Of a stretch of DNA of 64,000 nucleotides, positions 23,765 to 33,653 are shown piece by piece. Under the pieces are notes generated by a model. That model did not search any database and was not told where the DNA came from. It was given only the letters and a program-made list of their open reading frames with translations. Position numbers and translations under genes: made by a program. Positions within the stretch are counted from its first letter, which is position 1. The number at the start of each line of letters is the position of its first letter. This DNA is from Scilla litardierei (taxonomy: Eukaryota > Streptophyta > Magnoliopsida > Asparagales > Asparagaceae), in contig CM061139.1 in the NCBI GenBank assembly GCA_030789695.1, positions 7,827,878-7,891,877 on the forward strand. Reading direction: 5' to 3'.

Positions 23765-25105
23765 TCACGTGTCCGGGAACAAAAGTGGGTAGCGCTCTCG
23801 CATCTCATCTTCTCTCTCCCAAGTAGACTCCCCCGGCGAACCGTGCCGCCACATCACTCTAACAAGATCGACGACCTTGTTCCGAAGTGACTTCTGACGC
23901 CTGTCCAGAATCTGCACTGGATGCTGGTCATACGTCAAATCTGGGCGAACGGCGATCTCCGAGAAATCCACAGCATGAGATGGATCGCTGATGTATCGAC
24001 GAAGCTGCGACACATGGAAAACATCATGAACTCCTTCCAAAGATGGCGGTAAGGCTTAGCGGTAAGCTACCTCGCCAACCCTCTCCAGAATATCAAACGG
24101 TCCAATGTATCGCGGGCTCAACTTCCCTTGCTTCCCAAAGCGAATCACTCCACGATTCGGGGAAATCCTCAGAAACACATGATCCCCAGGCTGAAATTCC
24201 AAAGGACGGCGTTTAGCATCCGCCCAATGCTTAAAACGGTCCTGAGCAATCCTCAACCTCTCCCGAATATTCCTGACGACCTCCACAGCCTCCACAATCA
24301 TCTCAGGTCCCAACAACTCCCGATCACCAACGTCATCCCAACTCAATGGCGATCGACATTTCCTCCCATAAAGAGCGACAAAAGGCGCCATGCCAATACT
24401 CGCCTGGAAGCTGTTGTTGTAAGAGAACTCCACCAAGTGTAGATGGTCCTCCCACGAACCCTTGAAATCCAACATGCACGCCCTCAGCATGTCTTCCAAG
24501 ATCTGAATCGTCCTCTCAGACTGGCCATCCGTCTGCGGATGGTACGCCGTGCTGAAACTCTGACGCGTACCCAAACTCTTCGGCAAACTCTGCCAGAACT
24601 GAGATATGAATCTCGTGTCTCTGTCCGACATGATACTCACGGGGACCCCATGAAGTCGCACGATCTCCTCCATATATCTCCTCGCTAGCACCTCGGTGGA
24701 TTGTCCCACTCGGAACGGAATAAAGTGCGCGGATTTGGTCAATCGATCTACGATCACCCAAATCGCGTCATTCTGCTTCGGACTCCGAGGTAGTCCAGTC
24801 ACGAAATCCATAGTGATGTGCTGCCATTTCCACTCCGGAATCGGAAGCGGTTGCAGCAACCCTGCCGTACGCTGATGCTCCGCCTTTACCTGCTGGCAAA
24901 CCAAACACTTGGCCACACTCCGAGCCACGCTCCTCTTCATACCATGCCACCAATAGTTCAGACGAAGATCCTTGTACATCTTGGTCCCACCAGGATGTAC
25001 AAAATACGACGAACTGTGTGCCTCCACCAACAACTCCTCTCTGATATCCCCAGCAGGCACACACAACCTGGCTCCATACCTCAATGAGCCATCTTCATGA
25101 ATCAA
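23765..25105 (-). pseudogene. Tekay integrase with C-terminal chromodomain
   Basis: The integrase starts near 25105 and shows an HHCC zinc domain (H, H, then CLVCQQVK). The D,D-35-E core follows with MDFVTGL, SDRDTRF and TDGQSERT, then a GPFDILERVG block. A TAA at 24056-24058 interrupts the frame. After it the same frame continues with GVHDVFHVSQLRRY and a group II chromodomain (LVRVMWRHG..STWERE), ending at 23765. The enzyme joins cDNA to host DNA, and the chromodomain is thought to steer it to heterochromatin. The frame is offset by one from the reverse transcriptase, so a frameshift lies near 25110. Confidence 0.9.
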
Positions 25106-25260
25106 AAAGTCAGTCCGCAGACCTCTTCAACCTGTTCTCGAATCCTCACCAGCTTCGGATCCACAGCCTGGCCAACCTTGACCCGATCCACAATCGTCGA
25201 CTGTATCTGCATACACATCAACGAAGAAGCCTCCCCAGGAAGAACAATCTCCACTCTAGA

Positions 25261-27086
25261 CTAGCAAAAATCCTGCTACAATCTCCACTGCGAAGTCAAA
25301 ATCATCACCGCTAGAAGCCTACTCAGCGCATCAGGAACCACATTCACCTTGCCAGGGTGATACTGTAAATCAATCTCATAATCCGCCATGAGCTCCAACC
25401 ATCGACGCTGTCGCATGTTGAGCTCCTTCTGGGTGAAAATATACTTCAAGCTTTTGTGATCGGTGAAGATTTTCACTTTCTCACTCAGCAAGAAGTGCCT
25501 CCAAATCTTAAGAGCAAATACAATAGCAGCCAACTCCAAATCATGCGTCGGGTAATTCTTCTCATGAACCTTGGGCTGACGAGAAGCGTAAGCTACAACA
25601 TGTCCATGCTGATGCAATACACAACCAAGACCCTTGCCAGAAGCATCATAAAAGATCTCGAATCCTCCACTGCGATCAGGCACAATAAGAACAGGGGCAG
25701 TCGTCAGCCTCTCCCTCAGAACACCAAAGGCATCCTCACAATCACCCGACCAAACAAAAGCAACATCCTTCCGTGTCAACCTGGTCATCGGCTCAGCAAT
25801 ACGGGAAAAGTCCTTAATGAAACGCCAATAATATCCCGCCAAACCAAGGAAACTCCGAATCTCAGACGCAGATGACGGAACAGGCCACTCTCTGATGGCC
25901 CTGATCTTCTCGGGATCCACTGAAATACCATCTCCAGTCACCATATGCCCGAGAAAAGCAACTCTGTCCAGCCAAAACTCGCACTTTGAAAACTTAGCAT
26001 ACAACCGATGCTTCCTCAGAATCTCCAAAACCGTCCTCAAGTGCGAGGCATGCTCTTTCCCCGACTTCGAATAGATCAGAATGTCGTCAATAAAGATAAC
26101 GACAAACTTATCCAAAAAGTCATAGAAAATCAGGTTCATCAGATTCATGAAAACTGCGGGTGCGTTAGTTACGCTGAAAGGCATAACCACAAACTCATAG
26201 TGTCCATACTTCGTCCTGAAAGCTGTCTTCGGCACATCATCCTTCTTCACCTTCAACTGATGGTAACCACTCCTCAAATCCAACTTAGAAAACACCCTCG
26301 ATCCTCCCAGCTGATCAAAGATATCATCGATGCGAGGCAACGTGTATTTATTCTTAATGGTCACCGCATTCAACTCCCGATAGTCCACGCACATGCGACG
26401 CGAACCGTCCTTCTTCTTCATAAGCAACACCGGTGCTCCCCACGGAGACACACTAGGATTGATATAACCCTTTTGCATAAGCTCATCCAACTGCCTACGC
26501 AACTCTTCCAACTCTGCTGGCGCCATACGATATGGTCCCTTCGAAATGGGCTGCGCTCCCGGAATAAGATCAATAGAAAATTCCAAAGCCCGATCAGGTG
26601 GCAACCCAGACATCTCCTCAGGGAAGACGTCATCAAATTCTCGCACCACAGCTGGCCTCTCCAACTCCATCTGCATAGCCACAACCTCCACTGGTCTGGC
26701 CCGAAATCTGACAGGACCAAGCGAACTGCTACCATGGCTGAACTCAAACACTGGATGTCAGGGAATCTCGAACACCACCTTCTTCCTCCGACAGTCAATC
26801 GTAGCATAGAAGCTCGCAAGCCAATCCATCCCAAGGACCGCATCGTAGTTGATGATGTCGTGGACAATGAAATCAGCACAAAGCTCACGTCCACAAACCA
26901 CCAACGGGCAAGAATTGCACCCACGATGCACCGAGACCACACCGTTCCCCGTGACGATATTCCAACTCTTAGGAAGAGAGGACGTCGACAAGGAATGCTT
27001 CTCCACGAAGCTCCGGGCCAAAATGCACATCGACGCACCTGAGTCAAAGAGGACTCATGCAGGAAATGTGCAAACCAAAACCACAC
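25261..27086 (-). pseudogene. Tekay protease, reverse transcriptase and RNase H
   Basis: The protease begins just after the candidate intron and has the catalytic LFDSGAS motif at about 27030-27050. A TGA at 27055-27057 lies a few codons before it, and another TGA at 26758-26760 separates protease from reverse transcriptase. All three stay in one frame. Reverse transcriptase shows the [27 protein letters not shown] and FIDDILIYS blocks. RNase H shows [18 protein letters not shown] and TDHKSLKY. Two TAG codons (25276-25278, 25261-25263) follow. Both TGA codons could come from CGA by deamination. Protein order and sequence are typical of Tekay elements. Confidence 0.9.
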
Positions 27087-27200
27087 CTAGCAAATAGTTT
27101 AACAATCAAATCCTATTCTAGCAACAAACATGAGCAAGCAACCAAAGATAATCAACAATCAAACTAACTAAGGAAGAAAAATAGCTAGAATGAGCGTTAC
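27087..27200 (-). other. Candidate 114-bp intron at the gag/pol junction
   Basis: On the minus strand ATTACAG is followed by GTAACG at 27200. The candidate ends with a T-rich stretch and GCTAG at 27087, before GTGTGG. Length is 114, a multiple of three, and the insert breaks the usual gag-protease linker. Unspliced RNA meets a TAG inside it (27118-27120), giving gag alone. Splicing would join gag and protease in one frame. Splicing is inferred, not shown. Confidence 0.55.
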
Positions 27201-28332
27201 CTGTAATAACCTCGTCCACGGCCATGCTCTCCTCCTCAGTCATCAGAAAGGCCTGCCCTCTCGGTGGAACGGCCTGCCGAAAGGCCTGTCTCTGTGGAAC
27301 AAGGGGTGCTCCATGTCCAGCGGGCACAGGGGCTCTCTGCTGCAATGGCTGAGCAGCAATAGGTCCTCGCCAAGGCTGCTTCGACCTCGGGCACTCTCTG
27401 ATGGTATGGGCAGGATCTCCGCAGACAATACACTGCCCTAGGAACCTCCTACACTGATCCCTGAGGTGCCCGGTCTTGCCGCAGAAATGGCAAGTCTTCA
27501 GAATAGGCCCTCCCGGCCTCTTGAACTGCACCGGATGATTAGGCTTGAAACCAGGCCTAACCACCACCCTGGCCTGCTCCATAGGACTCTTCCCAGCTCC
27601 TGAAACATGTCCCTTCCTCTGGTTCAAATTCAACTCCTGCCGCCTCGCAGCAACCAGGACCTTCTGATAAGAGTCCAGATCAGAGGAAGACACAAAACTC
27701 TGGAGCTCCAAAGCAAGTCCCTGCAGGAACCTCTGAGCCCTCTCATCGGCATGTTGCACCATCTTTGGTGCAAACCAACTGAGCCTCGTGAACTCTTGGT
27801 GGTACTGATCCACCGACAAGCTCCCCTGCTTCAGATCTATGAAGCGCTGCAGCATCACCTGTCTAGCAGCCTTCGGGAAGAACTCTCCATCAAATTTGGA
27901 CTTGAAGGTAGCCCAAACTATCGGCTCCACCAGCATCTTCTCTTCAGCATCCCACCAGTTTCTGGCATTGTCCTTCAACTGTCTCTTGGCCAAATCAACC
28001 CATCCAGCCGGGTTAATCTTGGCCATCTTCAAGTTATCCTCTATGTTCCGAATCCACTCATCGGCAGCCAGAGGACCCTCAGACCCATCAAAATATGCGG
28101 GACCCAGCTCCCGAAATTGCTTCGCTCCCGGCTCAGAGCGAGGGGCATCCGGAAGTGCCCGGGTAGCTCGAGCAAGTGGAGCATTCTGGACTTGCAGGAG
28201 CACGCCCTACTGCACTTGCATCATCTGGAGTATCATCTGCATCATCTCTCCATTGGTGGGTTCTCGCTCAGGCTCCTCATCATGAGGGGGCGCACCACTA
28301 CCTCCACCACGGGTGAATCGCCTTCCTGCCAT
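27118..28332 (-). pseudogene. Tekay gag (capsid/nucleocapsid)
   Basis: I place the start at the ATG at 28330-28332, which opens a Gly/Arg-rich N-terminus. A TAG at 28207-28209 interrupts it, and the frame then runs open to 27118. The retrotransposon gag core includes FDGSEGPLAADEWI, WWDAEE, FFPKAARQ and QGSLSVDQYHQEF. Two zinc knuckles follow, CHFCGKTGHLRDQC and CIVCGDPAHTIREC, which is usual for Tekay. Gag packages element RNA into virus-like particles. The last 20 or so codons lie inside the candidate intron. Confidence 0.9.
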
Positions 28333-28439
28333 CTAGTGACACAGAAAAAGAAGCAGATTAGACTCATAGCTTAGGGCTCGGATGTCGAATTTATTTGTTG
28401 GACAATCTTATATTATTATTGTTATTCCGATAATTACAG

Positions 28440-28474
28440 TTATAGAGAGACCTGCATGGGCCACCACTAAAACC
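28440..28474 (-). other. Presumed primer-site region of the Tekay element
   Basis: Directly inside the 5' LTR end the minus strand reads GGTTTTAGTGGTGGCCCATG then CAGGTC. The usual initiator-Met primer site is absent. A very similar block follows the end of the outer LTR at 45417. It may be an unusual primer site, but I could not match it to a tRNA. Confidence 0.35.
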
Positions 28475-29107
28475 TGTCACGCCCCGCTTCCCAAAGATGG
28501 AGGCGAGACGTGAAAAGGTCCGCTCAAGCGTGGAGCTGTGAAGCTGCACGCCTGATAAGCGTCAATTTAGTATAAGCAGGTCCCTGTAAACGCAAACGGA
28601 GCAACAATAATAATAATAGAAAAGGAGACGGATATGAAATACCAATCCCAAAGTTTGTCCACAAAATATTCAACATCACAGAAAAAGCCACCAGGCTAAA
28701 AAGAAAGAGTCTAAAGGCCCAGAACAAGGCCAAACAAAGCACAAACACAAACAGAGTATCAAACTAGGTGCCATGCACCGACAACCTAAGCAGTCTAACA
28801 AAAACCAGACATAGACACTAAGACTGATCTCCAGTGTCTACGAAGTCCTCGATCAACGCGGGTTCTGACTCAGCGTCAGCGAACACCGCGTCCACAGCAA
28901 GTATCTCAGGCTCGGGCTCTAACATGTGTCACCCAAAAGAGAAAATGGGCACATGTCAGCAAGTCGAAAGACTTGTGCAAGGAAACTGAAAGAAAGGTAA
29001 ACTAACAACCTAGCAGTTAAAGTATGGTGCATGGCGGGTAAAGTAAGGTGGTAACAAGTAAAGTAAAGTACAAGTAGCAAGTGGTAGTTGTGACATGTAA
29101 TGTCAAG

Positions 29108-29278
29108 TAACAAGTACAAGGGATCACTCAACGAGTGCCCTATTGCCCGCAGGCTGTGTTCACGCATCAAGTACAAGGGATCACTCAATGAGTGCCCTAT
29201 TGCCCGCAGGCTGTGTTCAAGTATCAAGTACAAGGGATCACTCAACGAGTGCCCTATTGCCCGCAGGCTTTATTGAGT
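29108..29278 (-). repeat. Three about 58-bp tandem repeats (copy in the 5' LTR)
   Basis: These are the same units as at 21848-22025, each with the CACTC/GAGTG mini-hairpin. They lie downstream of the TATA box and so in the leader RNA. Confidence 0.85.
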
Positions 29279-30230
29279 TCGTCTTCTGGAACACGAGCCA
29301 GAAAGTGTATTAGGCAAGTATGGCGTAGGGGTGCACCTAGCCGGAACAAGTAGCACTAGTATGTAGCGATGCTACGCAATCACGATGAGTGTTCAAGCAT
29401 GCAATGACATGAGCAGATATTCGCGTACCGTTAATTGAAATTAAACGTGACAGGCAAAATGCAATGACATGAACATATTCGTGTACCGTTAATTTAAATT
29501 AAACATGGCAGTTAAAATGCAATAGCAGTTAAGGATGCATGGATGACATGAACAGTTAATACGCGTACCATTAAGGGAAAGTAAACGTGACATACAAGCA
29601 TGATGAGGGTGACGGACCAAGCTTCGTTGTCAAGCTAGGTCAATGGCGTCTAGACGGCTATCCTTTCACCGTCTAGTCTCTTTTACGCTAAAGCAAGGGA
29701 AATGGCCTAAGACATGACCCAAATCAAGAGATGCAAGTTTCACTTGCCTGATACCGGGATTGACGAGCAATGAAGATCGTCACACAAGCTAACTACGGAA
29801 TAGATCACTTTTATAGCAAAACAATTATTAGAACAATGATTCTAAATCGATTTCTTAATAGAATCCTAATTGTCTAATAATCCATTTTATTAGGGTTTCA
29901 CAAATGTCAATGTGTGTTATGCTAAAACTAAAGGATCGAGCCTTACCGTGAAGAAGAGGAGGAACGATGCCGAGCAACCACGGCAACAGAAGAGCGATCT
30001 GGCTCAGATCTGGAAATGAGGGAAAAATCTGGAGAAATAGGGTTGGATGTGGATTTTGGGGGTTTGATGAAAGTTTGAGGAAGATGAGAGGTAGAATGTG
30101 TTAAGTGAGGGTTTGGATGATGGATTTTGGGCTTGGGATGAAGGAATAAGGGTTTGAGGTAGTAGGGGGCTCAATGGGGGAGAAACTAGGGTTTTAGGTT
30201 ATGAGGAAGAAGAAGAAAACGTTTGGAGGG

Positions 30231-30240
30231 GTATTTATAG
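30231..30240 (-). promoter_or_regulatory. Tekay LTR TATA box
   Basis: On the minus strand this is CTATAAATAC, about 45 bp downstream of the palindrome array. The equivalent site in the other LTR is at 22981-22990. Confidence 0.7.
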
Positions 30241-30283
30241 AGTTTGGTGGCGGCTAGGGCAAAACTAGGGTTTCCTGTACTGT

Positions 30284-30700
30284 TTAGTCGGTCAAAGAGC
30301 AACCACTGACCGACTAGTTTGGAAACTAGTCGGTCGGTTGACCAACGCAGACCGACTAAGTGTAAACAGTAACCCCTGATGAAAATTAGGATTTAGATTT
30401 AGTCGGTCAAAGAACAACTACTGACCGACTAGTTTGACATCTAGTCGGTCGATGAACGTTCTTAGACCGACTAAGAGTAAACAATAACTAGTGTCAAAAA
30501 TAATTAATGAGTTAGTTGGTTAAAGAAGCATTGCCGATCGACTAGTTTGCAACCTAGTCGGTCAACCAACATTCTTAGACCGACTAACGATAAACAGTAA
30601 CTCCTAAACATTTAACAAAGCCCACTAGTCGGTTCAAGAAGGTTTTTCGATCGACTGGATCGTCATCTAGTCGGTCGGTGCCCCTTCTTACACCGGCTAA
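30284..30700. repeat. CTAGTCGGTC palindrome array in the Tekay 5' LTR U3
   Basis: Four double-hairpin units equivalent to 23032-23450, with a few substitutions (for example GTTGGT for GTCGGT). They form the U3 segment next to the TATA box. Confidence 0.9.
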
Positions 30701-30987
30701 TGTTCACCGAAAGTTCCGAAATGGAGCGCGAAGCTCCGGGATGGTTTCCTAAGTCTCCTAGGCTCGTTCTAACTCTAAGATATCGACGTTATGGAGCCCG
30801 TCACGAATGACTTACTCCAAACACACTGACCGACGGAAGCATCTAGAGAATCACGACGAAACGAACGAAAATGAAAACTACGGAGACGGAAAAAGGAAAT
30901 CGCAACCAAGGAGAAGCAACCATATATATATATATATATATATATACATAATAAAATCCATACATGAAAACCAGTTGTTACAATGGT

Positions 30988-31678
30988 TCTCACAACAATA
31001 CTATTGAGGCGCTCAAAGTTGATGCCCCCAAGTTCTACTCTAGCTTATATAATCAGAATGACTACTGGAGGGTCTTCCCTTGCCTTATCACCAAAAGAGT
31101 TCTTACTAATAATGCTGCTGATTGGGTTGAGAGACCCGTTTGTGCTGAGGAAGTCAAAAATGCCGTTTTCAAATTGGGGCTGACAAAGCTCCGGGGCATG
31201 ATGGGTTCAATGGGTTTTTTTATCAGAACTCTTGGGATGTCATCGGCACAGATGTCACCGTTGCTGTCCTCAACTTCTTCAAATCTGGGAAAATCTATCG
31301 GCAGATTAATCACACTTTTCTTACCCTTATCCCCAAGACTGCCAATGCTTCTGGGCTTGCAGATTATAGTCCAATTTCCTGCTGTAATGTTCTATATAAG
31401 ATCATTGGTAAAATTCTTTGCAACTGTCTAAGTAGGGCGGTTATTGAGCTCATTTCTCCCAACCAAGCGGCCTTCCTCCAAGACCGGTTACTGGCTGACT
31501 GTGCTTTGCTTGCTCATGATTATATAAGGGGCTTCACTAATCCTATGGGGGCTCGGGCCTGTCTTAAGCTTGACTTACGTAAAGCCTTCGATAGTGTTAA
31601 TAGGGAATTTGTCTATTACATGCTGCATCAGATGGGCTTTAAACACAAATTTATTAGCTGGATCTGTGAGTGTATATC
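30988..31678 (+). pseudogene. LINE ORF2 part 2: first half of reverse transcriptase
   Basis: The LINE resumes right after the ATGGT duplication. It encodes the FYSSLY block and, after a one-base frameshift near 31185, the HDGFNGFFY segment. The TLIPK, ISCCNVLYKI, NQAAFL and LDLRKAFDSVN blocks follow; the last carries the first catalytic Asp. The ORF is cut at 31678 by the Athila-like element, just before the region that would encode the QGDPLSP block. Confidence 0.85.
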
Positions 31679-31971
31679 TGATCACTCCTTATTTTACACC
31701 TTTTTTCCGCATGTTTGCATGCCATTTAGATCGCCCAAATCATGTTTTTCACGATATATCGACGATTTTGCGATGCTTTTCACGATTTGTTGTTTTTGTC
31801 GCATTTCAGGTGATTCGGCGCGATTTGGAGTGATCTCGAGATGCGCTTACTCTAGACGGTCACCGACGACCTCCCCGAGGGGTATTTTGCTGTTGGAAAG
31901 GAGCGGAAGAAGAATGGACGTCGCAGGAGCGACGAGGAGGCCAAAATAAGCAGATTGGGCATTTTTTGTGT

Positions 31972-32356
31972 CCCACTCGGCCGAGTGGAGGAGCCACTCG
32001 GCCGACCAGCGAGACACTGCTCGGCCGACCAGTTCAGACACGATTTCTATGTGCACTCGGCCGAGCACCGAAGACCACATCGGCCGAGTGAAGATATCTC
32101 GTCCGCCCGAGTGGCGCCCAGACGAAGCCCCTCCAAAACATCGAAGTTACTGTTTTTCGGCTGCCTGAACTTCAGAAGACCCACTCGGCCGAGTGGTAAA
32201 TCCCGTCCGCCTGAGTGCAGCGAAGTCATCGGCCGAGTGACGACAACTCACTCGGCCGAGCCGCCCCCGAAGTAGAGACCCCTGAAGGCCCTGACTTACT
32301 GGAAAATTACAGGGTTTCTCACTCGGCCGAGCGACTTTTGTCACTCGGCCGAGTGC
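31972..32356. repeat. CACTCGGCCGAGTG palindrome array in U3
   Basis: About a dozen exact or degenerate copies of the 14-bp palindrome CACTCGGCCGAGTG are spread over 385 bp, many in pairs. They end about 80 bp before the TATA-like box. The second LTR has the same array at 42000-42384. Confidence 0.9.
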
Positions 32357-32438
32357 GATGCGCTGCCTGTAGCGAAAACTGCGGAAAACAGGCTGTGCAG
32401 GGGCATTTTGGTCACAATTTTTGGACGATTTTTGGGGC

Positions 32439-32450
32439 TATTTAAACCCT
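32439..32450 (+). promoter_or_regulatory. LTR TATA-like box
   Basis: CTATTTAAACCC, after the palindrome array. It is the only TATA-like element between the array and the hairpin leader. The 3' LTR equivalent is at about 42467. Confidence 0.5.
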
Positions 32451-32831
32451 GTTTTACCCTAGTTTTGGGGGCTCTCTCTTAGATTTTTTGCAGCTTTTTA
32501 GATTAGTTTTTTTAGCTTTATTCTTGTGATTGGAGAAGGAGCAAAACTTGAATTTTTGTTGGATTAATTGAAGAACTACATTGGTTTGCATCTCTTTTCC
32601 CTAAAAATTCTATTTTTATTGTTTATACCATTGTTGTGATGAATTCTATTGCTTATCTCAACGATTATTTTTGTGATCTTGCTATGATTTGTGAGTAGTC
32701 TCCGCGTCTTGGGGCGTGGGGATGAACCCTACAAGCCCACCTTCATATTTGTGATGAATTGGTAGAAATTGAGCTAGAATTGCTATTAGAGATTAGATTG
32801 GGATCGATTTACTACGGATTGCTAGGTATTC

Positions 32832-33137
32832 TTATCAATCAGGATTTGCAAGAGATTGGATCCAAATTTGATAGGAAGCCCTAGAAATCCGAATTGGGTT
32901 GGAGTCGGATTTTTCGAAGTATCGGTTTGCAAGAGATTGGACCGATACTAGGATTCCCGGTTGCAATTCTATACCAATACCCGTTTGCAAGAGATTGGAC
33001 AGGTAGGAACTATCCTAATCTAGATCGTGGACCGAGTTTGCAAGAGATTGGGCTCGGTGCGCGATTGGACGATGATGTTGATCCTAATGCTAGCTTCCCT
33101 AGGGTAGGGTTTGCAAGAGATTGGACCCGACCCTAGG
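32832..33137 (+). repeat. Five tandem hairpins with constant loop TTGCAAGAGATTGG
   Basis: The identical 14-nt loop occurs at 32846, 32927, 32985, 33038 and 33111, each flanked by a different inverted repeat. Stems are GGAT/ATCC (plus outer TATCAA/TTGATA); AGTATCGGT/ACCGATACT, 9 of 9; TACCCGT/ACAGGTA, 6 of 7 here and 7 of 7 in the 3' LTR; ACCGAGT/GCTCGGT, with one wobble; and CCTAGGGTAGGGT/ACCCGACCCTAGG, 12 of 13. They lie between the TATA box and the primer site, so they should be in the RNA leader. Loop conservation with free stem variation argues for selected structure. Confidence 0.9.
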
Positions 33138-33501
33138 ATAGCTATAGACCGGCAACAGCGCGAGAGCGTGAGCTTGGTTCTACATTCAGTTGCAACTAGT
33201 TCATCCGAATTCTCATTCTAGCAATTTTGATACCGATGAACCACATTTATGAAGTATGGTGTGTAGCGGGGATTCCCCATTCCCTAGACGTTCTTTATTT
33301 GATTTGATATTTCGCACATTTGTCTGACGATTGTGACAGGATCGCCAAAGGCAAATTTCTCTTCTTAAATAGCCAGGTTGATCGGAGCAAGCACAGTCAT
33401 TCGTCCTCCCTGTGTTCGATATCCCGCTCGCTGCTACACCGTGCACTTGCGGTTAAACTACAACCGTTCTTTTGGGTCACGTCCCGGAGCGATCAAGTTT
33501 T

Positions 33502-33519
33502 TGGCGCCGTTGCCGGGGA
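33502..33519 (+). other. Primer binding site, tRNA-Asp
   Basis: TGGCGCCGTTGCCGGGGA is an exact complement of the plant tRNA-Asp(GUC) 3' end. It lies 6 bp after the LTR and is characteristic of Athila/Tat elements. Confidence 0.95.
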
Positions 33520-33653
33520 GGCGATTGCGTTTGATTCTTTCTCACCCTAGCTATTCTTTTTATTATTATTATTATCATTATTTTTATTTCTTATTTCTTA
33601 CCTAACCCTTCCACGGTACTAATCATTTCTTTGAAACTCTGTTTCCCCTGTGC

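Larger units (their letters stand above)
21266..30982 (-). mobile_element. Complete Tekay-type chromovirus (Ty3/gypsy) inserted in the LINE
   Basis: The element is 9717 bp. Its LTRs are at 21266-23719 and 28475-30982, and the target duplication ATGGT is at 21261-21265 and 30983-30987. Removing it rejoins the LINE reading frame. Order on the minus strand is gag, protease, reverse transcriptase, RNase H, integrase and chromodomain, which with the chromodomain tail defines Tekay/Del. The LTRs are very similar by eye; the main difference is a block of about 50 bp near 28685 missing from the left copy. Coding breaks are stops near 28207, 27055, 26758, 25276, 25261 and 24056, and a frameshift near 25110. 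It is inactive but recent. Confidence 0.95.
28475..30982 (-). mobile_element. 5' LTR of the Tekay element
   Basis: 2508 bp, near-identical to 21266-23719. Its TATA (minus-strand CTATAAATAC) is at 30231-30240, the palindrome array at 30284-30700, the triple repeat at 29108-29278, and a longer TA run at about 30924-30950. It ends GTTACA at 30982, before ATGGT. Confidence 0.95.
31679..33495 (+). mobile_element. 5' LTR of the Athila-like element
   Basis: 1817 bp with terminal inverted repeats TGATC and GATCA. In order it carries the palindrome array (31972-32356), a TATA-like CTATTTAAACCC (about 32439) and a leader with five constant-loop hairpins (32832-33137). It then runs to the end, 6 bp before the primer site. 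Confidence 0.9.

Noticed and set aside
26008..28374. Long plus-strand ORFs opposite Tekay gag and reverse transcriptase
   Set aside because: They are antisense shadows of the minus-strand gag-pol. Only the minus strand shows known motifs.
31955..32445. His/Ser/Ala-Glu repeat ORFs in the Athila-like LTR (also 41874-42473)
   Set aside because: They translate the CACTCGGCCGAGTG palindrome array and are open by chance on both strands.
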